DNA from: Clostridiales bacterium
Lineage (GTDB): Bacteria; Bacillota; Clostridia; Oscillospirales; Oscillospiraceae
Assembly: GCA_022782265.1 (NCBI GenBank)
Contig: JALFOM010000148.1
Span: 1-64,000 of the forward strand
Reading direction: 5' to 3'
Length of the DNA: 64,000 bases
Shown here: positions 8,613 to 19,138 of the stretch, piece after piece
Layout: each line of letters opens with the position of its first letter
Numbering within the stretch: the stretch's first letter is position 1
Made by a program: the position numbers and the translations under genes
Notes under the pieces: model-generated
What the model saw: only the letters and a program-made list of their open reading frames with translations
Database searches by the model: none
Told to the model about the DNA's origin: nothing

Positions 8613-8795
8613 CAAAAAAATGCGAAAGCCCTATTTCCGGGTCAGATTTTCGTCAGAACCATCTCAACCGCGGCATGAGCACCCGGCGTTTCAGCAGCAC
8701 AGCCCGCCGGATCATGCGTGAAAGACCGGCTTTGCCCGAAAATTCTCCGACTCAGAGGATGCCCGTCTGCCACGGGCCAGACTTTGCCGAAAAAA
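8613..8795. other. Intergenic stretch between rpmH promoter and galU
   Basis: No gene is seen. It holds a hairpin GCCCG-tctgcca-CGGGC (8761-8777) and, overlapping the galU stop, a short AT stem (AAAAAATC/GATTTTTT) that may end galU transcription. No DnaA-box cluster was recognised by eye. Confidence 0.4.
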
Positions 8796-9668
8796 TCACA
8801 GATTTTTTGCCTTTTCCTTGATGAAATCACGGAGCCAGTCTCCGGCCTCCTCGTTTTTCAGGGCAAAGTCGATGATGGCCTCCAGATAGCCCTTCAGGTT
8901 GCCGGTGTCATAGCGGCGGCCCTCAAAGTCCACGGCGCACATGGGTTCAATGCGGCACAGCTCCTTCATGCCGTCGGTGAGCTGAATCTCATTGTTCCGG
9001 CCGGGGGCGGTGTGGGCAAGAATATCAAAGATGGCGGGGGTCAGGACATAGCGGCCCAAAATGGCGTAGTTGGAGAATTTTTCCTCCAGCGTGGGCTTTT
9101 CGTTCATGTCGCCGATGCGGAACACCCGGTCGCTCAGCTTCTCCTCCAGCTTGACGGAGGAGTATTTCACAATCAGCTCGTCCGGCACCTCCCGCACGGC
9201 GATGGCGCTGCAGCTGTTTTCCTCGGCAGCTTCCACTAACTGCTTGAGAACAGGCTTTTCGCTGAGCATGATGTCGTCCCCCAGGAGGATGGCAAAGGGC
9301 TCGTCGCCCACAAAGCTCTTTGCCCGCCATATGGCATGGCCCAGGCCCTTGGTCTCCTTCTGGCGCAGGAAAAACACATCGGCCATATCCGCCACGGCGC
9401 GGACCGTGTTGGCCTCGTCCTGCTTGCCGTCACGGATCAGACGCTCCTCCAGATCAGGGGAGTAGTCGAAATAATCCTCAATCGGGGATTTGCCCCGATT
9501 GGTGATGATAAGGATCTCCTCAATACCGGCAGAGACAGCTTCTTCCACAATGTACTGGATCACCGGCTTGTCCACCAGAGGCAGCATCTCCTTGGGGATG
9601 CTCTTGGTGTTGGGCAGAAGCCTTGTACCAAGACCGGCGGCGGGGATGATGGCTTTCCTGACTTTCAT
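8796..9668 (-). CDS. galU: UTP-glucose-1-phosphate uridylyltransferase
   Basis: A 290-aa GalU that makes UDP-glucose from UTP and glucose-1-phosphate, feeding cell-wall, glycolipid and polysaccharide synthesis. The nucleotide-binding signature GLGTRLLPNTKSIPKEMLPLVDKP is near residue 11, and a later motif, LGDDIML, holds the metal-binding Asp. The length is normal and AAAGGAG precedes the ATG. It lies 18 bases after queT, so the two may share a transcript, although their functions are unrelated. Confidence 0.95.
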   Translation of the reverse strand: MKVRKAIIPAAGLGTRLLPNTKSIPKEMLPLVDKPVIQYIVEEAVSAGIEEILIITNRGKSPIEDYFDYSPDLEERLIRDGKQDEANTVRAVADMADVFFLRQKETKGLGHAIWRAKSFVGDEPFAILLGDDIMLSEKPVLKQLVEAAEENSCSAIAVREVPDELIVKYSSVKLEEKLSDRVFRIGDMNEKPTLEEKFSNYAILGRYVLTPAIFDILAHTAPGRNNEIQLTDGMKELCRIEPMCAVDFEGRRYDTGNLKGYLEAIIDFALKNEEAGDWLRDFIKEKAKNL

Positions 9669-9686
9669 CTGAAGCTCCTTTCTGGT

Positions 9687-10223
9687 CTACGAATTGACTT
9701 TTTCCATAAACTCCTTGAAAAATTTCTTTCCGGGGAGATAGCGCATGAGGGGAAGGCCCAGCACATAGAGGACGATGGCCTCGCCCAGGCCCACATAGGC
9801 GGCGTTCATCGCGAAAACGCCGAAATGCTGAAACAGGTTCATGCCCTCGTATGCGGCGGTGATCACCGCGCCCACAATCAGGGCGTTGAACACCACGGGC
9901 ATCAGGCAGGCCAGCGCGCTGTTTGCCAGCGTATGCTTCCGCCTGCCGAGAGCGGCGGTAAGCAGGGCGGCGGCCAGAGTGGCCAGCGACCCGAAAACAA
10001 TGTCGAAAATGTTTCCCGTCAGCAGGTTAGCCACAGCGCAGCCGATAAACAATCCCCACGCCGTACACGGCATAAAATAGGGCAGGATGCAAAGGACTTC
10101 GGAAACACGGAGCTGGATCGCTCCGTAGCTGATGGGGGCCAGGGCCATGGTCAGCACCGCATAGGCGGCGCCTACAATGGCGGCGGCGGCAAGGGCGTGT
10201 GTGCGCAGGGGTTTGTTATTCAT
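9687..10223 (-). CDS. queT: QueT-family queuosine precursor transporter
   Basis: A 178-aa, very hydrophobic protein of the QueT (DUF988) family, an ECF-type S component with about five or six membrane helices. The conserved ISYGAIQLRVSEVLCILPYF segment is present. It takes up a queuosine precursor (queuine or preQ1/preQ0) using shared ECF machinery. queH lies upstream and a preQ1-like riboswitch covers its ribosome-binding site, both supporting queuosine salvage. Confidence 0.88.
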   Translation of the reverse strand: MNNKPLRTHALAAAAIVGAAYAVLTMALAPISYGAIQLRVSEVLCILPYFMPCTAWGLFIGCAVANLLTGNIFDIVFGSLATLAAALLTAALGRRKHTLANSALACLMPVVFNALIVGAVITAAYEGMNLFQHFGVFAMNAAYVGLGEAIVLYVLGLPLMRYLPGKKFFKEFMEKVNS

Positions 10224-10233
10224 TTTTTGGAAA

Positions 10234-10272
10234 CCTCCATTTTTTATTTATCGCAGGGTGTGGAAACCTGCA
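10234..10272 (-). promoter_or_regulatory. PreQ1-I-type riboswitch before queT
   Basis: Minus strand: GCAGG-(9-base loop)-CCTGC, then an A-rich tail ATAAATAAAAAA and TGGAGG, the ribosome-binding site of queT. This matches the small class I preQ1 fold, an H-type pseudoknot: a TCCA segment in the loop can pair with TGGA of the Shine-Dalgarno region and shut off translation when ligand binds. The identification rests on pattern and context; the loop is slightly shorter than in known examples. Confidence 0.65.
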
Positions 10273-10312
10273 AACCGGTACAAAAGGCTAAAGCCTTTCG
10301 CACCGGTTTTTT
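10273..10312. terminator. Long hairpin with T-run (plus strand) ahead of the riboswitch
   Basis: AACCGGT-ac-AAAGGCT / AGCCTTT-cgc-ACCGGTT forms a two-part stem followed by six T on the plus strand. On the minus strand it lies directly before the riboswitch and may end queH transcripts weakly. Confidence 0.5.
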
Positions 10313-10506
10313 ACCGTCGCTTTTTTCACAGCGGAAAACGCTGTGAAAAAACTCGCTGCGCTCGGCAAACACCTGAAAATCAGGCTTTTTGCCGACGGTC
10401 ATTGAAACGCGAGGCGGGCCTTGCCCCCTCGCGCTCCCCTGCGGTTCAGGGGATTTTGGCGCGAAGTGCCATGTTATAGTTGCTGCTTTTCTGGTTTATC
10501 GCGGTT
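10313..10506. other. Hairpin-dense intergenic stretch
   Basis: No gene is seen. A 13-bp stem TTTTTTCACAGCG-gaaaa-CGCTGTGAAAAAA (10321-10351) is followed by CGGCAAA/TTTGCCG, CCTGA/TCAGG and CCCCT/AGGGG stems. The first resembles stem-loops near 50758 and 59541. Confidence 0.5.
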
Positions 10507-11151
10507 TTATTCTGCCTGCTGCTTTTCCGGCGCTTTTGCCGTCTCCTCCCGCTTGCGCAGGGAAAATTCACAGCCGCAGTACAGCTGGCGGTAGAGCCCG
10601 TATTGCTCGCTGAGCTCAATGGAACGGTTTTCACCGTTTCTCTTCTTGAAATCCGAGGGCAGCCAGCTTACGCCCACGGCCCCGGCGATTTCCTCGCCGA
10701 TGGTGTTGATCAGCACCGCGTCCTTGTGGCGGGACAGGGTGAGGGTGGTGCAGAAATAGTCGTAACCGTAGTGCTTGGCCAGCCGTGCCGTCTCCAAAAG
10801 GCGCAGACGGAAGCACTCGGCACAGCGTTTTCCGCCCTCCGGCTCGTTCTCCAGCCCTTTGACGCGGCGGTAGTAGTCCTCGCTTTTCCAGGGCTCGGCC
10901 AGAATGTTCACCTTGTCGGCCAGGCCCATCTTTTCGATCAGCTCCACCTGGGTTTTGAAGCGCCGGTCAAATTCCTCCTTCGGGTAGAGGTTCGGGTTAT
11001 ACCAGAGCAGGGTCACATCGAAATATTGGGTGATATATTCCAGCACGGCGCTGGAGCAGGGGCCGCAGCAGCTGTGCAGCAGCACGCGGGGCGTTTTTTG
11101 GCCACGTTTCTGGATAATGCGGTCCAGTTCTTTTTGGTAATTTCTGTTCAT
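10507..11151 (-). CDS. queH: Epoxyqueuosine reductase QueH
   Basis: A 214-aa QueH (DUF208), which reduces epoxyqueuosine to queuosine in tRNA with metal and Fe-S cofactors, as the last step of queuosine synthesis. Cysteine clusters typical of the family are visible: SCCGPCS near residue 28, RCAECF near 118 and YCGCEF near the C-terminus, with FCTTLTLSRHKD between. It stands upstream of the QueT transporter in the same direction. The ATG at the ORF start is the first plausible start. Confidence 0.92.
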   Translation of the reverse strand: MNRNYQKELDRIIQKRGQKTPRVLLHSCCGPCSSAVLEYITQYFDVTLLWYNPNLYPKEEFDRRFKTQVELIEKMGLADKVNILAEPWKSEDYYRRVKGLENEPEGGKRCAECFRLRLLETARLAKHYGYDYFCTTLTLSRHKDAVLINTIGEEIAGAVGVSWLPSDFKKRNGENRSIELSEQYGLYRQLYCGCEFSLRKREETAKAPEKQQAE

Positions 11152-11194
11152 GTTGCTATTGTATCATAAAAGAAGGAAAAATGCTACCCCGTTA

Positions 11195-11223
11195 TTGACT
11201 TGCCGGCCAATCTTAAGGTATAT
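11195..11223 (+). promoter_or_regulatory. Promoter of the dCMP deaminase gene
   Basis: TTGACT (11195-11200), 17-base spacer, GTATAT (11218-11223), about 35 bases before the ATG, with ACGGAGG as ribosome-binding site. Confidence 0.6.
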
Positions 11224-11257
11224 TTAATTTATCCAAGGAAAAAACGGAGGCAGAGCT

Positions 11258-11740
11258 ATGGACAGCCGTACAAGCAAACAGAACTATTATCTTGACATCG
11301 CGGACTCGGTGCTGGAGCGCTCCACCTGTCTGCGCCGGAAATACGGCGCGATTATTGTCAGAAACGATGAGATCATCTCCACCGGCTATAACGGCGCGCC
11401 CCGGGGCCGCCGCAACTGCTCAGACCTGGGCGTGTGTGCCAGGGAGAGCCTGAAGATCCCCTCAGGAGAGCGTTACGAGCTCTGCCGCAGCGTCCACGCG
11501 GAGGCAAACGCCATCATCTCCGCCTCCCGCCGGGATATGATCGGGGCCACCATCTACCTGGTGGGCCGGGACGCCCGCACCAACGCCCTGTTGCCGGACG
11601 CCATGTCCTGCTCCATGTGCAAGCGGCAGATCATCAACGCCGGCATCGACCGGGTGGTCATCCGCATGACCGAAACCGAGTACCGCACCATCCCCGTCAG
11701 CGACTGGATCGAGAACGACGACTCCATATTCCTGCTTTAA
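11258..11740 (+). CDS. dCMP/cytidine deaminase (ComEB-like)
   Basis: A 160-aa zinc deaminase that likely converts dCMP to dUMP for dTTP synthesis. The zinc-binding HAE motif (SVHAEANAI) and a CSMC pair (SCSMCKRQIINAGI) are present, as is the substrate motif GYNGAPRG. In most relatives the second motif starts Pro-Cys; here it is Ser-Cys, a mild deviation. It is followed 31 bases later by the flavodoxin-ferredoxin gene, probably in one transcript. Confidence 0.9.
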   Translation: MDSRTSKQNYYLDIADSVLERSTCLRRKYGAIIVRNDEIISTGYNGAPRGRRNCSDLGVCARESLKIPSGERYELCRSVHAEANAIISASRRDMIGATIYLVGRDARTNALLPDAMSCSMCKRQIINAGIDRVVIRMTETEYRTIPVSDWIENDDSIFLL

Positions 11741-11771
11741 ATTTTAAAATTTTAAATAGGGAGATGTCTGC

Positions 11772-12554
11772 ATGAGCAAGAACCTGATCTACTGCTATTC
11801 AGGCAGCGGCAACTGCCTGGACATCGCAAGGAACATCGCGAAAAAACTGGGCGATACGGATATCGTGATGATGCGCACCGCCCCGGCCATTACCGACGCC
11901 CGGGAGGCGGAGCGGGTGGGCTTCGTCTTTCCCTGCTACGCCGGGGGCCTGCCCGGAAAGGTGGAGGAGTATGTGCGCAATGTGGCCGTGGGCCGCTCGG
12001 CGTATAAGTTTGCTGTGTGCAGCTACGCGGGCTACCCCGGCGTTGGCCTGAGCGTCATCGACAGCATTGTGGGTCTGGACTACTGGGCGGGGATAAGCCA
12101 CCAGTGCGCCTGCATCTGGCTCCTCCCCCACAAGCTGATGCTGCCGCCTATGGGGCCGGATAAGGCCCAGGCCCGGGCCGAAAAGCTGGCCGGGAAGATC
12201 GCGGTGGATGTGCTGGCGGGCAAAAAGCTGCCCGGGCGCCCCAGTGCGCTGCTGCTGAACAAGCTGGAGAGCGCGGCCTGGCCCACCCTGACCAAACTCA
12301 AGGCCCAGAAGCTCAGCGTGACCGATGACTGCGTCGGCTGCGGACAGTGCGCAAAGCTCTGCCCCAGAGGGAATATCCGTCTGGAGGGCGGAAAGCCCGG
12401 CTTCGGCACAGACTGCATCCAGTGTCTGAGCTGCCTGCAATACTGCCCCAGGCAAGCCATTAATATGGGCGGCCTCACCGTGAACCGGGAGCGCTACCAT
12501 AACCCCCATGTGAGCGCCGGGGAACTGACAGAAAAAGTAATACATATCAATTAA
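11772..12554 (+). CDS. EFR1-type flavodoxin/ferredoxin fusion protein
   Basis: A 260-aa protein with an N-terminal flavodoxin-like half (YCYSGSGNCLDIARNIA) and a C-terminal pair of [4Fe-4S] sites: CVGCGQCAKLCP near residue 193 and CIQCLSCLQYCP near 220. This is the EFR1 family architecture of anaerobic Firmicutes. It probably carries electrons between FMN and Fe-S partners in the cytoplasm; its physiological partner is unknown. No operon partner gives a stronger hint. Confidence 0.85.
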   Translation: MSKNLIYCYSGSGNCLDIARNIAKKLGDTDIVMMRTAPAITDAREAERVGFVFPCYAGGLPGKVEEYVRNVAVGRSAYKFAVCSYAGYPGVGLSVIDSIVGLDYWAGISHQCACIWLLPHKLMLPPMGPDKAQARAEKLAGKIAVDVLAGKKLPGRPSALLLNKLESAAWPTLTKLKAQKLSVTDDCVGCGQCAKLCPRGNIRLEGGKPGFGTDCIQCLSCLQYCPRQAINMGGLTVNRERYHNPHVSAGELTEKVIHIN

Positions 12555-12562
12555 TCGAAAAA

Positions 12563-12591
12563 AACGGGCTGTCCCCACGGGGCGGCCCGTT
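12563..12591 (-). terminator. Hairpin with minus-strand T-run
   Basis: AACGGGCTGTCCCC/GGGGCGGCCCGTT stem. On the minus strand it is followed by seven T, but on the plus strand it has no T-run, although the genes on both sides are on the plus strand. It may act as an attenuator or a processing stem. Confidence 0.5.
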
Positions 12592-12616
12592 GAAAACGCA
12601 GGAGAAAAGACAGAAA

Positions 12617-13561
12617 ATGAAGCTCAACGAAAAAACCATGCAGAAGACAATCGTGGTGGTGGCCCTGGCGCTGCTTGCCAATCTGCTCTGGGGCAGCGCC
12701 GCGCCGGTGATCAAGATTGGCTACCGCCTGCTCCAGATCCGGACGGACCATATCCCCTCCCTGATCCTCTTTGCCGGGACCCGCTTTACTCTGGCCGGGG
12801 TACTGGCCGTGCTGCTGGGCAGCCTCCTGGGCGGAAAGCTGCTGCTGCCGAATAAAAGCTCCCTTTCCAAAATCGGCGTGCTGGCCATGCTCCAGACCGT
12901 CATTCAGTACACCTTCTTTTATATCGGCTGCGCCCACGCCTCGGGGGTCAAGGTCTCCATTGTGGTGGCCACCAATGTTTTCGTCGGCATCATTATCTCC
13001 AGCCTGCTCTACCGGCAGGAAAAGCTCAGCGGCCGGAAGCTCATCGGCTGCCTGATCGGCTTTGCCGGGGTGGTGCTGGTGAATCTCTCCTCCGCCGGCG
13101 GGCTGGACCTTCAGATGAGCTTTGCCGGGGAGGGCTGCATTCTGCTGTCCACCGTGGCCTATGCCTTTTCCTATGTCACCATGAAGTCCTATTCCAGAAC
13201 CGAGGACCCGGTGATGCTCAGCGGCTATCAGTTCATTCTGGGCGGAGTGATGATGATTGCCATCGGCCTGGCCTTCGGCGGACAGCTGGGGACGGTGAAC
13301 GGGCCGGGGCTGCTGTTGCTTGTGTATCTGGCGCTGGTCTCCGCCGTGGCCTACAGCGTGTGGAGCCTGCTGATGAAATATAACCCGGTGTCCCGGGTCA
13401 GCGTGTTCGGCTTTATGAACCCGGTGTTCGGCGTGCTGCTGTCCGCCCTGCTGTTGGGCGAGAGCGGCCAGGCCTTCGGCGCCCAGGGGCTTATCGCCCT
13501 GGCGCTGGTGTGTACCGGCATTTTGGTGGTGAACCGGGGGAAAAAAGAAGAGAATCAGTAA
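12617..13561 (+). CDS. DMT-superfamily (EamA) transporter
   Basis: A 314-aa membrane protein with ten predicted helices in two EamA repeats (ALLANLLWGSAAPVIKIGY at the start of the first, YAFSYVTMKSYSR at the start of the second). These drug/metabolite transporters export amino acids, nucleobases or metabolites. I chose the ATG after AGGAGAAAAGACAGAAA; the ORF-track start is an upstream TTG inside a hairpin. The substrate cannot be read from sequence. It ends at a bidirectional terminator. Confidence 0.88.
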   Translation: MKLNEKTMQKTIVVVALALLANLLWGSAAPVIKIGYRLLQIRTDHIPSLILFAGTRFTLAGVLAVLLGSLLGGKLLLPNKSSLSKIGVLAMLQTVIQYTFFYIGCAHASGVKVSIVVATNVFVGIIISSLLYRQEKLSGRKLIGCLIGFAGVVLVNLSSAGGLDLQMSFAGEGCILLSTVAYAFSYVTMKSYSRTEDPVMLSGYQFILGGVMMIAIGLAFGGQLGTVNGPGLLLLVYLALVSAVAYSVWSLLMKYNPVSRVSVFGFMNPVFGVLLSALLLGESGQAFGAQGLIALALVCTGILVVNRGKKEENQ

Positions 13562-13598
13562 AAAATGCGGACTGCTTTCAGAAGCAGCCCGCATTTTT
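13561..13598. terminator. Bidirectional terminator between convergent genes
   Basis: AAAAAATGCGG-a-CTGCTT / AAGCAG-c-CCGCATTTTTT hairpin, overlapping the stop codons of the DMT transporter (+) and the methyltransferase (-). Confidence 0.9.
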
Positions 13599-14311
13599 TA
13601 CCGGTGATAGATCCGTTTTACCTCGTCGGTCTCACTGCCGTCGGCGTTGCGGAGGACCAGCAGGGGGTCAATTTTCATCCCGGGCTTTCCGCCCCGGCGG
13701 CCCTCGATGAGCACCAGGTTGGGCGCAAGCTCCGCCCGGTGGCACACCAGGCGCAGGCGCTTGGGTTCAAGCCCGTGGCGGCTCATGCAGCATAAAACTT
13801 CGCTCAGCCGCTCCGGCTTGTGCACCAGGGCAAAGCTGCCCCCGGTGCGGCAGAGAAAGGCGGCGGCGGTGCAGACGTCCTCCAGGGTACAGCTGACTTC
13901 TCCTCTGGCCGCGGCCCTGCCCTCATCCGGGGAGACCGCGCCGCTGCCCAGGGGGAAATAGGGCGGGTTTGCCACTACCAGGTCAAAGCTGCCGGAGGGG
14001 AAAAGCTGCCTGTGCTGCCTTATGTCCCCGGTGACGATGCGGCTTCTGGCGGAAAGCCCATTGACCGCCATATTCTCTTCGGCCAGGGCCGCCGCCTGGG
14101 GCAGAAGCTCCAGCCCGGTCATGTGCAGTCTGGGACTGCGGCTGAGCAGCAGCAGGCCGATGGCCCCCGAGGCGCAGCCCAGGTCGATGCCCCGGGCCGC
14201 GGAGGAAGTATTCACAAAATCCGCCAGCAGCACGCAGTCGGTGCTCAGCCGGAAATGCTCCGCCTGACAAAACAGCGGTCCGCCGGGCCAGAGCGGTTCA
14301 AAGTCGCGCAT
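13598..14311 (-). CDS. tRNA1(Val) (adenine37-N6)-methyltransferase-like protein
   Basis: A 237-aa class I SAM methyltransferase of the TrmN6/YfiC family. The SAM-binding glycine motif is IDLGCASGAIGLLL, and the N6-adenine or amino-group catalytic motif is NPPYF. It likely methylates A37 of a tRNA; relatives in Firmicutes carry the same N-terminal FCQAEHFRLSTDCVLLADF segment. It is a single gene between a terminator and the ferredoxin gene. Confidence 0.87.
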   Translation of the reverse strand: MRDFEPLWPGGPLFCQAEHFRLSTDCVLLADFVNTSSAARGIDLGCASGAIGLLLLSRSPRLHMTGLELLPQAAALAEENMAVNGLSARSRIVTGDIRQHRQLFPSGSFDLVVANPPYFPLGSGAVSPDEGRAAARGEVSCTLEDVCTAAAFLCRTGGSFALVHKPERLSEVLCCMSRHGLEPKRLRLVCHRAELAPNLVLIEGRRGGKPGMKIDPLLVLRNADGSETDEVKRIYHR

Positions 14312-14334
14312 GGTTTACCCCCGAAAAACGGAAT

Positions 14335-14373
14335 AAAATAGATCAAGGGGCGACTTCATCGCCCCTTGATCTA
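14335..14373 (-). terminator. Terminator of the small ferredoxin gene
   Basis: GATCAAGGGGCGA/TCGCCCCTTGATC stem (14341-14371) followed on the minus strand by TATTTTATT. Confidence 0.75.
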
Positions 14374-14382
14374 TGTAGTGGA

Positions 14383-14553
14383 TTACTCCTGTACGATTGC
14401 TTCGGCAGGGCACTGGGCTGCGCAAGCGCCGCACTCAAGGCACTTCTCCGCATCGATCACATAGTGCAGATCGCCCATGTCGATTGCTTCTGCGGGGCAC
14501 TGGGCTGCGCAGGAACCGCAGGACAGGCACTCGTCGGTAATAACAAAAGCCAT
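14383..14553 (-). CDS. Small 2[4Fe-4S] ferredoxin
   Basis: A 56-aa ORF, too short for the track. Two clusters of the clostridial ferredoxin type are complete: CLSCGSCAAQCP near residue 9 and CLECGACAAQCP near 38, so eight Cys ligate two [4Fe-4S] clusters. It is the general low-potential electron carrier of fermentative anaerobes. GGAGG precedes the ATG, and it has its own terminator. Confidence 0.96.
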   Translation of the reverse strand: MAFVITDECLSCGSCAAQCPAEAIDMGDLHYVIDAEKCLECGACAAQCPAEAIVQE

Positions 14554-14759
14554 AATGTTACCTCCGTATGTTATTTGACCTTCGGGTCATCGTACGCTAA
14601 TTGTAACACATATCCGGCAAAAATCAATTGAAATTTTTTTGAACACCTATAAATCTCTGGAAATCTGGTGATAATTTTCAAAACCGCTCCGGGCTTTCGC
14701 CCTAATCGGCGGCAAAGATGGGCGATAATCGGTAAAAGAGCCTTACAAGGGGGTAAACC

Positions 14760-17036
<2,277 letters not shown>

Positions 17037-17081
17037 ACAGGTATACCGGGGCGGCTTGCGCAGCCTGGGAGCCTGTAGACA

Positions 17082-17120
17082 AACCCGCTGTTGGTTCAAG
17101 CCGACAGCGGGTTGGGTTGT
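17082..17120 (+). terminator. Terminator after clpC-like gene
   Basis: AACCCGCTGT-(12-base loop)-ACAGCGGGTT stem followed by GGGTTGTTAT. The stem is strong and the T-run weak. The 140 bases beyond it hold no recognised feature. Confidence 0.6.
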
Positions 17121-17261
17121 TATACTGTTTTTGCGAGTGGGCGTTGTCTGCACATTGAAGCGAACGGCACACAGAACGATTGCGGCAGACAGGCACAAAA
17201 GGTAACTGAACAACCGGGAGACGCGGTGGGACGAGGTTTTTGGCGCCTGCTGCCTCCAGGC

Positions 17262-17825
17262 TTATTCCAGATTTGCGTGCCGGGCAAATGGCGCATTTTT
17301 GTCAAGCCCCAGTTCATCCACGATGGCAGCAATGACGCTGTCAAGCAGGATCAGGAGGCTTTGTTCAAAACGGCCTCCACCGGGTTGGATGGACTTGCCG
17401 ATTCCGCCAGCAGCCGCCGTTCGGCCGGGAATCTTTATGATGATATCAGCCTGGCACCCGATAAGTGAGTCGGGGACTATGGTGAGGAAGGCAATCTCCG
17501 CGCCGCAGTTCTTTGCGAGCTGTGCAACGGCGGAAATGGTAGTGAGCCCGCCTGCGCCATCTGCAAGGATCAAAAGATCCCCAGGGTTTATGCAGGGGGA
17601 GGTCGTGTCGCCTACAACGTGGGCCTTGAAATCCAGATGCATGAGCCGCATGCAGAATGCCCGCAGCATGTACTGGCAACGCCCGGCACCGCATACAAAG
17701 ATCTGACGGTCTTTTCTGCGCATGATTCCATCAAACAGCGAGCGCACCTGATCTTCCTTTACGCCCGCGAGCGTAGAGCGCAGTTCGTCACACACCGCGA
17801 GAGAAAAATCCTTGATGTTATTCAT
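17262..17825 (-). CDS. SIS-domain isomerase, 6-phospho-3-hexuloisomerase-like
   Basis: A 187-aa SIS-domain protein related to HxlB, which interconverts 3-hexulose-6-phosphate and fructose-6-phosphate. The sugar-phosphate loop is near IFVCGAGRCQYMLRAF; HxlB proteins usually have GxGRS there, so Cys replaces Ser, a notable change in the phosphate-binding site. The C-terminal GRFEQSLLILLD helix fits the family. It is the last gene of the TRAP/aldolase/kinase operon, 26 bases after dctM, suggesting that it handles the sugar phosphate the pathway produces. Confidence 0.75.
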   Translation of the reverse strand: MNNIKDFSLAVCDELRSTLAGVKEDQVRSLFDGIMRRKDRQIFVCGAGRCQYMLRAFCMRLMHLDFKAHVVGDTTSPCINPGDLLILADGAGGLTTISAVAQLAKNCGAEIAFLTIVPDSLIGCQADIIIKIPGRTAAAGGIGKSIQPGGGRFEQSLLILLDSVIAAIVDELGLDKNAPFARHANLE

Positions 17826-17851
17826 TCATACCACCTTCGCCCCCGAGCGCC

Positions 17852-19138
17852 TTACCCCATGATCATATTGGGGATTACCGTAATAAGCGACGGGATATAT
17901 GTTATCATCAAAAGAACCCCAATCATCAGCAACGACATGGGAAGAACCTCGCGGAACACCGACTGCAGGTTTTCTTTTGCAATTCCCGCGGAAATGAAGC
18001 ACATCATGCCAAACGGAGGTGTTACCGCGCCGATCATCATGTTGACTGTAAGAACGACACCGAGATGTATCATATCTATCCCGAGAGAGCGTGCTATCGG
18101 GATAATCAGCGGCAGAAAAACGAATTCCAGCACATTTGTGTCAAACAGCATCCCGAGCAGCAGAAACATTATGTTGAGAATCAGCAGGAAAATGTACTTA
18201 TTGCTTGTAAAGTTCAGGAACCAGTTGGTGATGACTTTTCCCATGCCGGAGGAAGTCGCCACATAGGAAAGCAGATACGCGCCAATAACGATGGAAAATA
18301 CCTTTCCCGTCTGTATGACGGTGTCTTTTATTACTCGACCCAGTCCCTTGAGCGTCAGCACACGGTAAGCGAAAAAGGAGATCAGAATAGTGTACAGCGC
18401 GGCAAGCGCACCGGCCTCGGTGGCTGTGACGATTCCGGTGTATATTCCGCCCAGAAGGATTACCGGTGTCAGTAGTGCGGGGATAGCCCGCAGCGTGTAA
18501 ATACAAAACTCTCTCACTGAAAATTTTACGCCGGCAGGGTAGTCCCTTTTGCGTGATACGAATCCCACATATATGCCCAGAAGCACGCAGATCAGAACGG
18601 CGGGAATCATGCCGCCCAGAAACAGCTTGCCGACGGAAACCTGCGCCATCATTGCAAAGATTACCATCGGTATACTCGGCGGAAAGATCGGACCGACCGT
18701 TGCCGTGGCGGCGGTTATTGCTGCACTGAACGGCATGTCATAGCCGTCCTTGCGCATCTCTTCAATTTCTATTACGCCGAGACCTGCCGCGTCAGCGGCG
18801 GCAGACCCTGTCATGCCGGAAAAGATCAGGGAGATGATGATATTCAAGTGCGCCAGAGCGCCCTTTTTCTTGCCCAGAATGGCCTTGACAAAAGTGAACA
18901 GGTATTCTGTCACTTTCCCTGAACACATAATATTTGCCGTGAAAATAAACAGGGGAATGGCAATCATCACGCTGCTGGCGTAAAGCTGGCTCATGACGAT
19001 GTCGGACACAACGCCGAGATCTACGCCTGCAACCAAAAAGTACGCCGCGCAGGAAATGATCATTCCAAGCCCTATGGGCATTCTTATTATAAAGCAGAAA
19101 AGCAGAATAATCAATGGAAGGAATATTGCTCCGTTCAT
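17852..19138 (-). CDS. dctM: TRAP transporter large permease (DctM)
   Basis: A 428-aa integral membrane protein with about twelve helices and TRAP large-subunit motifs such as FSGMTGSAAADAAGLGVIEI and TPPFGMMCF. It is the sodium-coupled transport subunit that pairs with DctQ and receives ligand from the DctP binding protein. It overlaps dctQ by four bases. Base composition is visibly less GC-rich than in flanking genes. Confidence 0.94.
   Translation of the reverse strand: MNGAIFLPLIILLFCFIIRMPIGLGMIISCAAYFLVAGVDLGVVSDIVMSQLYASSVMIAIPLFIFTANIMCSGKVTEYLFTFVKAILGKKKGALAHLNIIISLIFSGMTGSAAADAAGLGVIEIEEMRKDGYDMPFSAAITAATATVGPIFPPSIPMVIFAMMAQVSVGKLFLGGMIPAVLICVLLGIYVGFVSRKRDYPAGVKFSVREFCIYTLRAIPALLTPVILLGGIYTGIVTATEAGALAALYTILISFFAYRVLTLKGLGRVIKDTVIQTGKVFSIVIGAYLLSYVATSSGMGKVITNWFLNFTSNKYIFLLILNIMFLLLGMLFDTNVLEFVFLPLIIPIARSLGIDMIHLGVVLTVNMMIGAVTPPFGMMCFISAGIAKENLQSVFREVLPMSLLMIGVLLMITYIPSLITVIPNMIMG

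Noticed and set aside
8488-8795. Possible oriC beside rpmH
   Set aside because: No dnaA gene and no visible cluster of DnaA boxes or AT-rich unwinding region.
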